Positions 44,762 to 55,479 of a DNA stretch of 64,000 bases are shown in pieces. The first letter of the stretch is position 1, and every line of letters starts with the position of its first letter. A program made the position numbers and the translations under genes. This DNA is from Ephemerocybe angulata (taxonomy: Eukaryota > Basidiomycota > Agaricomycetes > Agaricales > Psathyrellaceae): contig JAACJK010000061.1 in assembly GCA_013368325.1 (NCBI GenBank), positions 558,001 through 622,000 of the forward strand, written 5' to 3'. The notes beneath the pieces were generated by a model. That model made no database searches, was not told where the DNA came from, and was given only the letters and a program-made list of their open reading frames with translations.

Positions 44762-45894
44762 GGTCCGCGCAGCTCGCGTACGCGCTCTCGCTCATGTACT
44801 CCATTTTCAAAGCGATCCACACCTTCTCACAATCGCCCTCCTCGTCCCCATCGAAGTCCAACTATGTGCATCTTACGGAATTTCTGGCGGCGCTGACTCC
44901 GCAGTGTAGCACGAATCCGTTGTTTTTCGCGCCGCACCTTACCCCCAGCTAAGCTTCATGCCTCAGGTTATCCTCCCCGCCATCGATTGTGGGCCCACGC
45001 CGGCCGTGGGATGGCTCTTCCCCGCTTCCGGATCTTTCGTGTTTCTGCTCCCAGGAGGAAGAGGACGCGGATAAGGAGGTGGAGGAGGGGGAGGAGAGGG
45101 CTGCGCTGAGGTTGGCAGTGCTGGAGTTTATGATTAGTTTGGGGGAGGCGAAATCGGGGGTGGTGAGGAAGGTCGCGGAGTGGGTGGAGAGTTGTGTACG
45201 GGCTTAGAGGGGATGTCGGAGTTGGAGGACGATGTGAATTCGGAGGTTTGATTGAATGAGGGTCGTTTTGCCTTGCTTTTAGTTCATGCTTGGGTGTGAA
45301 GTCGTTCATTTTCGTTTCACGTTCAATACGTGTATCGTCGACACTCTGAATCTTGCTATTCATTTTCGTTTCACGTTCAATACGTGTATCGTCGACACTC
45401 TGAATCTTGCTATAGACGCTTGAGCTAGTACTAACCTGTGTGAGGATGGTGTCGCGGCTGCGCCCCGACACCACCTTATTCCGCCTTCGGTCCAACGATG
45501 TGGCGGACTCGGACGATGACTGACCCGCCGGGGTCTCCTATTCAGTTTATTAGTCAGATAGTCTCAATCCGTAGGTATAAAAGGACAGCCTGTACGTACC
45601 GATTAGTTAGCTTGCTCTCCCCCGAGCTCATCCCTACCATCCGTCCCCAATTATCATTCCTTTCCTTCTCCCAGTCCCCTGGATCGTTCAAACCCCTCGT
45701 CGAACTCGAGAGACGACCGGTCTGCGCACAGACGGTCTCGCTCTCTCACACCTTCCTTTTATCCACTTCTTCTACTAGCCCTCCTCTGGAAGCGACAGCG
45801 AATCGAACCCTGCGCTATACGAGCAGTCGCTCGACCGGCTCGCGTGTGTGCTCAGGATACGGTCGGTGCTACCTCCTGCATTTCAGGTATGTTA
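44762..45894 (+). pseudogene. Decayed importin-beta (IPO5/Kap121 type)
   Basis: After a CACCACAG acceptor: SAQLAYALSLMYSIFKAIHTF, then stop; in another frame FMPQVILPAIDCGPTPAVG (about 44955-45010); then EEEDADKEVEEGEERAAL, RLAVLEFMISLGEAKSG, VVRKVAEWVESCVRA to a stop at 45205, continued one frame off by CLEGMSELEDDV; and at 45810-45892 LYEQSLDRLACVLR followed by RSVLPPAFQ before GTATGT. The order and words match basidiomycete importin-beta HEAT repeats (AALEFM-SL-EAKP-MVRKV, CLEGMGELEDD, YEQSLDRLACALGGK-VLPPAFQ). Importins carry cargo through nuclear pores. At least two frame changes, several gaps, and a 54-bp tandem duplication inside mark it as dead. Confidence 0.8.
45305..45412. repeat. 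Perfect 54-bp tandem duplication
   Basis: Two identical units (45305-45358, 45359-45412), each starting TTCATTTTCGTTTCACG and ending GAATCTTGCTA. Identity implies recent origin. Confidence 0.95.
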
Positions 45895-46484
45895 GCTTCT
45901 AGTTCATGGGGTTTGGGCTCGGAAGAAAGGGTGGATAGAGGGCTCTAAAAGGCGTCGTAGGCCGCGCGTACTCTTGGAGGAAAGGCGGCAGTGGGTGGGG
46001 AACTCAGCGCTTTGGTAAGTCCTTCTACAGGAGGCTGTCATCTCGTGTGCTTGCTGACCCGTTGGGCTAAATATAAGGGCTGGGCTTGCTGTGACATTTC
46101 AACACGATGCATCACCAGACTGGATCGAAGCTTATGACATATGGCTAGGCGGAATTGAGGTGGAATTTCCCGAGGTTTCGAGGCAAGACGACAGGCGGGA
46201 GGCTGAGAAACCACCGGTGCACCAGCTCATTTCGGGTAGCATTAGATGACTTCCGCCATCTATTACTCGGTCACGCATCGACTGATAGTGTAGGTAGTAT
46301 AGAGAATACCATTGGTTTCGCCCTCGAAGGCCGGTGCACCAGTGGGCGCTTATCTAGGCGCCGCATGCGGGCTACCGCCTTAGTCCGGATAGAGACTGCC
46401 AGGATGTTTTGTGGTATGTGATAGAGGGTGTTACCCATTTCCTCGAGTTCGTCAAGAAAAATTGATATATTGGTCTAAAACTAC
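45895..46484. other. No recognised gene
   Basis: GGGCGCTTA followed by TAGGCGCC at 46344-46360. Nothing else. Confidence 0.4.
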
Positions 46485-47045
46485 CTATGACCTTGGTTTA
46501 ATCGCTTTCCAAATGTGCATTCTGTGGCGCTTAGAACCGGTATCTACCCGTGATTCCATGCATCTCGTGTGGTGCGCGCGCCATGTTTGGACGGCCTCAT
46601 TGAAGGGTAGCTCTGGTGCGTAAACCCATTTATCGCAGAAGCCGCACAAAGCACGCTCAGCGTCGTACTTGCGCACTCCGTGCTCCGCCTTAAACAACTT
46701 TTCCATTTCGGAAGGTTTGTCGAATGATTCGCTGAATGGTTCACTGAATGTTGTCAGTTGGAATCAGGTTTAGGATATCAACACTGCATTTACATACCTT
46801 TCGGATCTTTTGGACGCAAGGCATGTCTTTCGATGCAAATCCCACCTATCCATGTGGCTGAGTGCCGGGAGATCGTGTTGGGAGCAGACCCATTTGTTGC
46901 ATATATTGCATTGAACCCGGGTCTCTTCAAGTTGGGACACCTCGATTGACGCTACCCGGGGATCACGCCAAAAATATGCCATGGCTGCTGCGGGGCTGCG
47001 GTAGGGACGCTGTAGTGGGAAAACTGCGTTGCGTTCGTGCACCAT
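46485..47045 (-). CDS. Two-module C-x2-C/H-x3-C zinc-finger protein, 168 aa, two exons
   Basis: Exon 1 is 47045-46798, exon 2 is 46743-46485, intron 54 nt GT-AG with CTGAC branch, joint phase 2 (AG|T). The start MVHERNAVFPLQ has context CAATCATGGT. Module 1: RVQCNICNKWVCSQ...DRWDLHRKTC; module 2: RALCGFCDKWVYAP...QTWRAHHTRC. A basic tail follows (SKRHRMHIWKAIKPRS). Intact in every key residue and shares the module-intron arrangement of the 23189 gene, so paralogous. Function unknown. Confidence 0.82.
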
Positions 47046-48097
47046 GATTGGGATGGAGAATCGTCTATCTTGGTTGGTCATGAGGCGAGTTAGCGCATGA
47101 CACATGCTAGGCATAAGGAAAAAACGTACACAGGTGGATATGGCTATTAGATATTCAGGTTCAATCAGCTGCAACGAAGGGGATCCTGTTTTATTTGAGG
47201 GAGGGAAATCAAGTCGAACCTCCGACCACTATTCCAATCTGTTTGCTAACCCTTCCTGCAGTTTCTGGTACGCAGCACCGGAGCTCTTATCTGGTCCCTG
47301 CAAATGGGAATTGTATTCTCATTCTCATTTAGGGTTTCTTTCTTTCGATCAATTCATTTCCGTGATACACGATCTTGTAATTCATTTAAGCAGGTTCATA
47401 CAAACAATGCGTTAGCCATGTGTTGATGAATGGTGTAAAAGAACACGCAGTTGATACGCATTCTCAATGAGGCAGGGTAGGCAGACGTACCACGCCTCCA
47501 TATCTTTCATCGGTCGTCCTGCACCTAGCTGTACTGAAAACATTGTGCCCGCAACAGGGCATTTCTCAGATCATCCTGCGTCACTCCTAAGACTACCGGA
47601 TCCAAGGCACCGGGAAATGAATCCACAACTGTCATTAGCCTCGCGCTGCCGGCAAATTGGGTCGAATGCGGTGCCAGTCAAATCACATCATCCCATACAG
47701 CGCATATCGACATGATCGATCACTACTGACTTTAATTTAATCTCCTGGTCCACTCTTGGTCCGCTCCTGACTCAATATGTATTCCAAGCTGAGCTCCAAA
47801 AATTTCCCCGCACCAAGCCCTGCCGCCGGCGGATTCGAACGGGATTTCGGATCTCATTGGCTCTAATATCCGGCAACTAATGTAAGATCTTCATGAAAAT
47901 CCATCAATCGGAACACATATTGAGAGTGCTCGACTTCGCAACGTACATACCCAGGACACCACAAAATGATCGACTTCCGTAACTATGGATTGTTCCTCTT
48001 TCCTGGTGTATAAGACTGTGGTGTTGCTGTGGTGGAATCAAGATTGCGGAATTTGAGGAGGAGAATGACTATGCAAGAATGGGCCGAGCGCGCAAAG
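47046..48097. other. No recognised gene
   Basis: 5' flank of the minus-strand zinc-finger gene, then sequence without features I can support. Confidence 0.4.
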
Positions 48098-48099
48098 TA

Positions 48100-48494
48100 C
48101 TGACAGTGCGGAAATTATAGCCATTGGGGTCTGGCGTGTGACATAGCCATTTGGTTTTGCGATAGCCATTTGAGCGTGGAAGAGCGTGACAAGGGGTCTG
48201 GGTTAGCCATTCTGAGGGTGTTCGGAATGCGGTTTACTCTAGATTTACGGGGCGTCTTCAATGCTCTAAAAACGTGCACACAGTCCGCTGTTGTGTTTCG
48301 AAAGAGATGTAAGGGATCCCCGTAGTTTTAAGGTGGAGAGATGCCCCTTATGACCCATCTTTTGCGAGCCCATGGTTGTGACATCCCGGTCCCCCTCCTA
48401 GCCATCGCCCATCATTGTGACGTGACATTTTCGAGTTAGCCATGCCATTGGCCTTTTGTGACGTGACAAATGGCTATAATTTCCGCACTGTCAG
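48100..48494. mobile_element. Tc1/mariner-type MITE, 395 bp, TA-flanked
   Basis: Perfect 26-bp terminal inverted repeats starting CTGACAGTGCGGAAATTATA and flanked on both sides by TA (48098-48099 and 48495-48496), the expected target duplication for Tc1/mariner-like elements. Subterminal TAGCCATT words recur five or so times. No transposase frame. Confidence 0.88.
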
Positions 48495-48496
48495 TA

Positions 48497-49269
48497 AGAC
48501 AAACGCGAACGGAACGTAAAGGGTAAAGGTGAAGTGGAATCAATAAAAAAGGGACGAAACGAAACACGATTATGATAAGAAAGTGGAACGATAACTTGAA
48601 GCGAGGATGGGCTCGCTCAAACAAAACAGGATCGTCGAATAAGGGGCCCACGCAAGTCCTTAGCTAGCTAAATGACACTAATACATCGAAAGAAAGTAAT
48701 GCGCAAGCCATTCGAGCCTACGGCTAGCCAGCTGAATGACTCTCAAATGTACGTCCCACATGGATCCACCGCTCAACCCAACATCACCGGTCAACCGTCG
48801 CCATCGTGAGCATCGCACCAGACCCTCCTCGTCCCTACCCGGCGTACTCATGCTCCTCAGCAAATTATCTACCTTTCTGGTTTGGTGTGCTGTGTTGGAG
48901 GTACTCGGAGTAGGAGAGTCCGAGTCCAGATTCCAATCGACCCCGATACACAGAACTGATCATTCCCCGTTACCACTAAGTCACTAAGTACAAAACGACT
49001 AGCATAGGTACGTCCCTCAGACCCCACTGTATCACTCCCTACTTCGCCTCCAAAACTCGCGCCCCGATGTATATGTCCATCACTTTCCCCCTCGCCTACC
49101 TGTGATAGAGCAGGTGGGGACGTAAAGATACACATATGCGTCGATCACGTCTCCAGAGAGAGGAGATACAAGGGAGAGCACGGAAGGAGGGACGCATATG
49201 GAGTAGGATGTAGACGCACCAACTAGGAAGCGAAGTAACGATCGAGTGGAAGTGGGTGAACTCACCTTC
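48497..49269. other. No recognised gene
   Basis: Short frames only; lies 3' of the decayed minus-strand gene copy. Confidence 0.35.
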
Positions 49270-51985
49270 CTCAGTGCGCACGCCGCATACTACCCCGCCG
49301 CATGATCGCATCGTCGATCTCCAACCACCCTCGCTCTAATTCCATCATCTGCCTTTCGGTGTGGCCACGCCCCAAAGAACCCGCCGTCCTCCTACCCATA
49401 CCTGCCCCATCCAAAACCACCCTCATCGCCTCATGACACTCGCCCATCGACCACACCTGCCGAATACATCTATCCCCATCCACCCCTGGACTGCATACAC
49501 CGTTTGCCCGCCTTACGTTCTTCCTGCGTCGACGCCCCTACAATGACATAACGGGTCAGAGTGAAAGAGCGAAACAGAATAGAACGAAGCGAAAGAGGAG
49601 AAAAGAGCGAACGCCGTGGGGTACAGGGAAGCAAGTACGAACGCAGGTAGCTCGCGACCGTCGGAGGATCTGCGCTATGTGCAGCAGACATCGACTATCC
49701 AAGACGAAGACTAGGGGAGATAGAGAGGACAAGCGAACGAACAAATGAACGAGGCTCACACAGATCCCCAAATCCACCATTCCCCTCCTCTGCTCTTATC
49801 CCTCGTCGCATCACACCACATTCCTCCCGCCTACGCTCTCCCCCATCACCCCCATCACCCCCGGCACACCCCTCAAACTTCCCCCGACACTCCCCACCAT
49901 CTCCCCCTCCACCGTCTCCCCCTCCAACCACTCCTCCAAACTCTTCGTCAAGCCCTCCCGCTCCCACTCTCCCCCGACATTATCCAACAGCGCCATACTC
50001 TCCCTCTTCCCTGGGGAGCTCGCCGGTGGAGAACCCGCGTAATGATGCTGCAGCGGACGGACTCGCACTGGCGATGGAGCTGGCGAGGTTCAGGCCAGAC
50101 ACAGAGGGGATATGAGGGGGTCGACGGTAGATGCAGAGTAGGTGAGAGACGAGAGCGTATGCGTGGATGCGGGCGTCGAGGTGAGGAGGTCGCCATATGA
50201 ACAGCAGCCTTTTGGTCGGCCCGTGGCTCGGCGACGGCGGGCTCGACGTCGGCGCGATCTGCGACCCGCCACTAACGCTCCGTGCAATCGGCTGGACGCT
50301 GGAGAGTAACATGCTATCCGGCCTGGGCGGCCCAGTGCGACTGGGACTGCTGCTCCGTAAACTAAATGGGCTCGCGAAGCCGCTGGTACGACCGTCGAAG
50401 AGGAGGCGGGGGAGAGCGGCGCTACGATCGCGATGTCGGTGTCGGTGGACTTCGTGAGCGCAGCGGCGGCGCTGTCGAGCACGCTGGGGGCGGAGGACTC
50501 GAGCCGTTTGGTTGTGCGTGCGCGGGGGATGCGGGGCTTGTTTGGGTGCGGGGGCGAGGGAAGGAGGAGGAGAGGCTCGATGTCTCGCTCAAAGATCGCG
50601 GAGGACGAGGAGTGGCTGTGTGCGTTTATGTGTTAGTGAAGGGAAGGGGGAAGGGGGAGGAGAAGCGATGCGTACATGGATATGGGCGAGGAGGGGATGG
50701 AGCTGGCCGAGCCGAGGCGGGCGTCGGAGGGGAGGTGCTGCGAGGTGCGGTGGCGGGGTCGTTGCGTTGGCGAGGCGAGCGAGCTCGGCATGTGTCGGAG
50801 CTAGTCCATCGTCGCACTGGGCGAGGTGGGTGCTGCTGCAGCTCCGTTAGCCTTTCATACGGAAGCCAGTAGGGGAGACGTACGGCGATGGGGGACGACG
50901 TGGTGGGTAGGGTTGCGTAAATAATTCGCGGAGGTGCATGTAATTAGTAAATAACAAGGCCAAATTCTGACCCTCTGTAACTAAATGTAAATAACATTAA
51001 ATAACATTAAAATGCGCGAAATCACGAGGTCGGTGCAGAGCTCGACGTAGCCCCCGCACCTTTCTTCTGCTGCGCGTTCATTGCATCATATTGAAGGAAT
51101 GGGATACAGCAATGTTCTAAACTACCCAAGGCTTCAAGCCAAAGTCTTCGTCATCCCTTGTAGCGTCCTCACCACCCTTGACACGCCCTCTCACTACAAT
51201 CGTCGCCTTCTCCCTGCCAGCCTCTGGAGCAATGGGACCGTCTGCCAGAATTTCGCGTACCTCAACGCTCGCAAGGTTGATATCGCTGTTGGATTCTTCG
51301 GGCAAGGTGAGTCCGTCCTCATTGCCGTCGTCCGCCGTCGTCGTAGTTGGGGTCGGCGTCGCGTTCAGTGTCCATGCATTTATATGCCCGACTTATTCAC
51401 ATAGGCCATTGCATCCCTCTGTATATAATGATTAATTTAATGTAAATAACATGTTATTTACACCTGGTGCATATAAAGATGAGTTATTTCCGCAACCCTA
51501 GTGGTGGGAGATAACAAGCGATGATGCAGGACCCAAGATCTTTGATTGATGAGTATGTAAGCATTTGTTCGGACTCTGTGCTCTCCTTGTTCCATTCGCT
51601 GTGCGAATTTAGCTGTGTGGGCGATGGGGGTGGTGTCAGGGTGTTTCGACGGCTGTGAGCTGGGCGAATGGGAGAAGGAGAGCACACGACGAGTGGGTGT
51701 TGTCCGGCACGGATTGGGCTTTGTCGTCACCGAGGGTCTCGACCGCAGCACGACGTCATCGACGCACCTGCTGTCGAACGGTCTACGGTGGTTCGTCAAC
51801 GGCGAGCAATGATCCGCTGGACGGCCAACTGAGATATGTAAGCGCTCGTACCTACATAGCCCTCCCGCCGTCGTCCTCTCGACTGTCGTATCAAATCATC
51901 GCGACGCCCACTGATCTCGTGTCTAGTAGCGTTGGCGATCCCAACGACTTCCCAACGCCGTCCCTCTTCCCTGCCATCAAAACCC
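49270..51985 (-). pseudogene. Copy 2 of the decayed unrecognised gene family, split by a hAT MITE
   Basis: Minus strand: leader around 51960-51500 (GGATCGCCAACGCTACT, CAGTCGAGAGGACGACGG) homologous to copies 1 and 3; then, past the inserted element, KSTDTDIAIVAPLSPAS (about 50410-50460), SYGDLLTSTPASTHTLSS-like segments, and near 49290-49480 IRQVWSMGECHEAMRVVLDG and ERQMMELERGWLEIDDAIM, which read like a real conserved C-terminus. Frame changes between these pieces show it is not translated whole. I do not recognise the family. Confidence 0.6.
50900..51508. mobile_element. hAT-type non-autonomous element, 593 bp with 8-bp TSD
   Basis: Element 50908-51500 begins TAGGGTTGCGTAAATAA and ends TTATTTCCGCAACCCTA. 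Inverted similarity continues past 45 bp (GTGCAT, GTAAATAACA). It is flanked by GTGGTGGG at 50900-50907 and again at 51501-51508: an 8-bp target duplication, the hallmark of hAT transposons. Copy 3 of the host gene (near 56610) has GGTGGGAG uninterrupted at the equivalent place, an empty site. Inside, the minus strand carries an open stretch with REILADGPIAPEAGREKA but no catalytic domain. Confidence 0.93.
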
Positions 51986-54264
51986 CGGCCCATTGGGCTG
52001 TGTATCCGCTCGGGGCCGTGCACATCCGCTCCTCTCCCACATTTATTCGCGTTCAGATACTATGCGCCCTCTATTGAAGTGCTCCCTATACGGTATGCAC
52101 CGCTTTAGATTGAGAGTCGAACTTCGGCGTGCGCGATTGTGTTAGCTTTCGATGTATATTGTAGATCCCGCTTGATCTCCAACTTCCCGCTGCAGATATT
52201 AAACAGCTAGATGAGTCTTCCTGCCGAGCCTACGCAAATATGCATTTGCCACCCCAGCCATTTCGAAACGACCCCCATTCGAACTCTCAGATATGCTTCG
52301 TCCTTGCCCTCTCCATGTAGCCTTCTCACCCTGCCTAGGCACAATGTCCTCATCCACCGACTCCGTTTATGAAGGAATTTCCAATCGGCATGAATCTTTC
52401 CTAGCTGTACCTCAAAGGCATGGATCGTATCAATCCACGCACGGGTTCCTGCGTAGGTGTCCTGGAAGATATCGCCCTCGACCCTTGTCCGTCTGCAGGA
52501 TCGATCGGCGTACTGAATATCCATCTGGCCCTCTAGACTTCTCGTCTTACTACTGTTTCATGGACTTTTTCAAGTAACGTCAGGATCGCCGCCCTCTAGA
52601 CAAGCGGTCCTCGAGTACGTCCCTGATCGCTCCTGGTCTCCGCCTTTCCTGTCTCCCTGCTTGTCGACAGGGAGAACACAGCATGCTACACCTCGCTTCC
52701 GCATGATGCCTGACTACGCGCATATATATACTGCATAACATTAAACAAGTTCTGCAGCATGTTTATGCGCGTCTCCGGAATCAGGCGTAGCGATCTTATC
52801 TAGCACAGACGGGTGTATTCGCTATCGAAGGGGAGTCCTTGCACGAATCACTCTCTCGTTCACCACACAATACATTCAGCACGCCCTTCTATCTACCCAT
52901 CGTCCAGGATCCACGTAGCGACCACACTGGGCGACTCGATCCTCGGACTTATCTACCGAGAAAGATCGCGCTCTTTCTTGGTGCACGTATGGGTGGCTCT
53001 GAGGGTTCTGAACTTCTGAAGAGCCAGCCGGTCTGATCAGCCGTCCAACCAAGGAACGGTGATATTCGCCATTATCGTAAGTTGTCGCACAAAATATCCA
53101 ATGCTCATCACATCGTAGTGCATCTCACCGCCCTCCCCTCCTGACCAAACTCAACCGCGCATCCCTTTACGGTACCCCGGTGGGCAAGCTCCCTCCTGTC
53201 ACCCGTGCACTAATCAAAGAAAATGACCTCCGATTCGTACATTGGCGGATAGAGGGAGCGGCTGAGCGGGCCCACCTCGATGATCGCGGTCTGACTTTAG
53301 GTTTAATTCACCTTCCTCCCTCCACGCGGCGCGGGCTTGCATGTAGTAAGTACCTACTCTACTCCTTGTCGGATTGATACCTTCTCCTCGCTATGTCTCA
53401 TTACATACATACTGACTTGTTACCCTCGTTTCTTTATCCATAACGGATACCTTTTGTCTCAGTACTGCATAGCACGGAGTGATTGGTTCTCTTGGACTTG
53501 GAAATGAGCGTGAGGTGAGGAGGAATGGGATGTCCGGGGTGGGATGTGAGAGAAACGACGAGGGGCAGCCCAACGAGCACATTGAATGTCGATATAAGAT
53601 TTGGTTCCTTTGTACGAGCGTGCATTCTTCAGGTACGGGAAGAGACACGTTCTGCCTGTCGAAGGGCTCAGGAGCTACCTTCGCTGGCGCGGATTGGGAG
53701 TACTTCCTATAACAGTCGAAGTTTTGGTGTGTTCCAGTCTTAGAATCTCTTGTGTTGAGGAGTAGGGCAGGTTCAGTTCGGGATCCCACCAATGGGCGAT
53801 CGGAGCAAGCAAAGAGTCGCGGATGCACGCAGCGGGGCTGAAAAACCTGCTGTCACACACAGAATACGAGTGGAGGGTGATTTCCAAGCATTTTCTGTGC
53901 TTAATTAAATAGGGAGGTGGATAATACCTCGGTGAAACCCACACTTGATCGGAGCTTGGGTGACTCGTGTTGAGCCTTTGTACCTGGCGAATCGGGTTAA
54001 GCGCCGGTCTGGGCGCCTAACTGCGCGCGCCGGGATGCTCGTTTTCTGGCACAACAGATCGCTCGACTGACTAAATTCAGTGGATGGCCACCTACGCTAA
54101 TTTCTTCTGTGAAATATGGTATGATTCCAGCACGAGAGAACGGTCAGATGGAGCCTAGCCTGGACTGGGAGAGATGCATCGAGGGTGACATCGAACGACT
54201 TGTTCACTTGGTGGTCGACTGATATACGCCAAGAACGGGGCACCCCTTCAAGTCCAAAAGACAG
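51986..54264. other. No secure gene
   Basis: A minus-strand ATG frame at 52207-52524 (105 codons) and a plus frame at 53180-53377 containing KLPPVTRALI have no certain family; the latter faintly recalls the head of rhomboid/Der1-like proteins. A TTAAGCGCC...GGGCGCCTAA pair is at 53998-54020. Confidence 0.35.
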
Positions 54265-54425
54265 ACAGGTTTCGATTAATCGAAACATTGAAAATCAACA
54301 CTTTTGCGTTGAATCAACGTTCGATTAAATGAGGTGGATTAATCCGAAATCGTGGCCGAGGCTGAATACACTTTGGCAGCCACGGGTTTCGATTAATCAT
54401 TCGCTGTAAATCAATGTTTAATCTA
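54265..54425. repeat. AT-rich palindromic island
   Basis: Contains the perfect 16-bp palindrome TTTCGATTAATCGAAA (near 54275) and further GATTAATC/GATTAAA words; CATTGAAAATCAACA at the left is partly mirrored by TGTAAATCAATG at the right. Possibly a small TIR element; no target duplication recognised. Confidence 0.5.
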
Positions 54426-55479
54426 GCCCTATCTAAATACAAGTATAAACGGAAACTGAAGCTGAAGATCCTAAAATCAGAGTATTGCGCATGTACCCAT
54501 CACAGCTCTACCCTTCGAGTGCCCTGACAAAAGACTAAGAGTATACCCTACGACGACTCGCGCGGGACCGCATGAATGTGTGTGATATAAGTAGTCATGT
54601 GTACATGGGTGTGGTAGACTACTTCACTTACACAGTTTCATTTCTGCACTCTTGCTTTCCGCCTCTCGCGTGCCCGACATGGCACGTCCTCTAGGCGCGT
54701 CTATTCAAACCCCTTTGGCATGTATTCACCGTAAGTATCATTGAACTAATGCCGGGACCTCATCGCGCGTGGCTGTTCCGATACCCTAAGTCTCCGTGTG
54801 ATAGATCGAACTCTACGAGAGACACATGAAGAAACATACCACAGAACAGAACTGAGTTGCAGACATCAAGATATACCATTCAATAATAATCTAATACATT
54901 TGGCATCTTGTACATAGTATCAAAAGCTGAATTAATGACTCCCCGACGATCGTACTCCAGAAAAACGAAGCATTCGTCCTCCCACTCGCCAAGTATCACT
55001 TGTCTAGAGCAGAGCACCGATGCTACAAAAGGTGAGTAGAGGACGGCGAGAACGCAAGAGGACGGCGAGAACGCAAGAGGACGGAAGTGAAGGAGATATG
55101 TACGCATCGGAAAAGGGGAAGCGAGGACATCGTGTAGCGTCGACGCTCGCCATCTCCAAGACTGGTTACATGCAGGCCATGCTTAGCGAAATGGTGCCGA
55201 CCGAACGAAGGTATAAACATGGAAGACGCACCTACATCGACTGGCATGTCGTCCTAACCGCTCCTCGTCGCGCTACCCATCGTCGTCACCTCAGCCACGC
55301 ACGTCACCAGACTGCCACCACCTCTTACACGATCGTCATCTTCGTAAGTCGTTCAGTTCGTTCTTCACCATAGATCCACCGTCTACCACCCTCGCTGTCC
55401 ACCCGCCTCTGGACTCTATTGCCACTCGCCGCATCCACCACTATCCGACTAACTGACTGCCTAGCCTCATAAACCTAGA
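54426..55479. other. No recognised gene
   Basis: Only short frames; 55020-55080 has a short GAGGACGGCGAGAACGCAA tandem repeat. Confidence 0.35.

Noticed and set aside
47820..47850. tRNA-like B-box (GTTCGAATCC on the minus strand)
   Set aside because: No acceptor stem, A-box or anticodon arm at proper spacing. Similar B-box-like words at 8973-8985 and 45785-45800 also fail to fold.
49775..50482. Gly- and Arg-rich long frames on both strands
   Set aside because: Low-complexity shadows of the decayed gene copy; no independent evidence.
53180..53377. Possible rhomboid/Der1-like fragment (KLPPVTRALI)
   Set aside because: One short motif only, no membrane helices follow; too weak to annotate.
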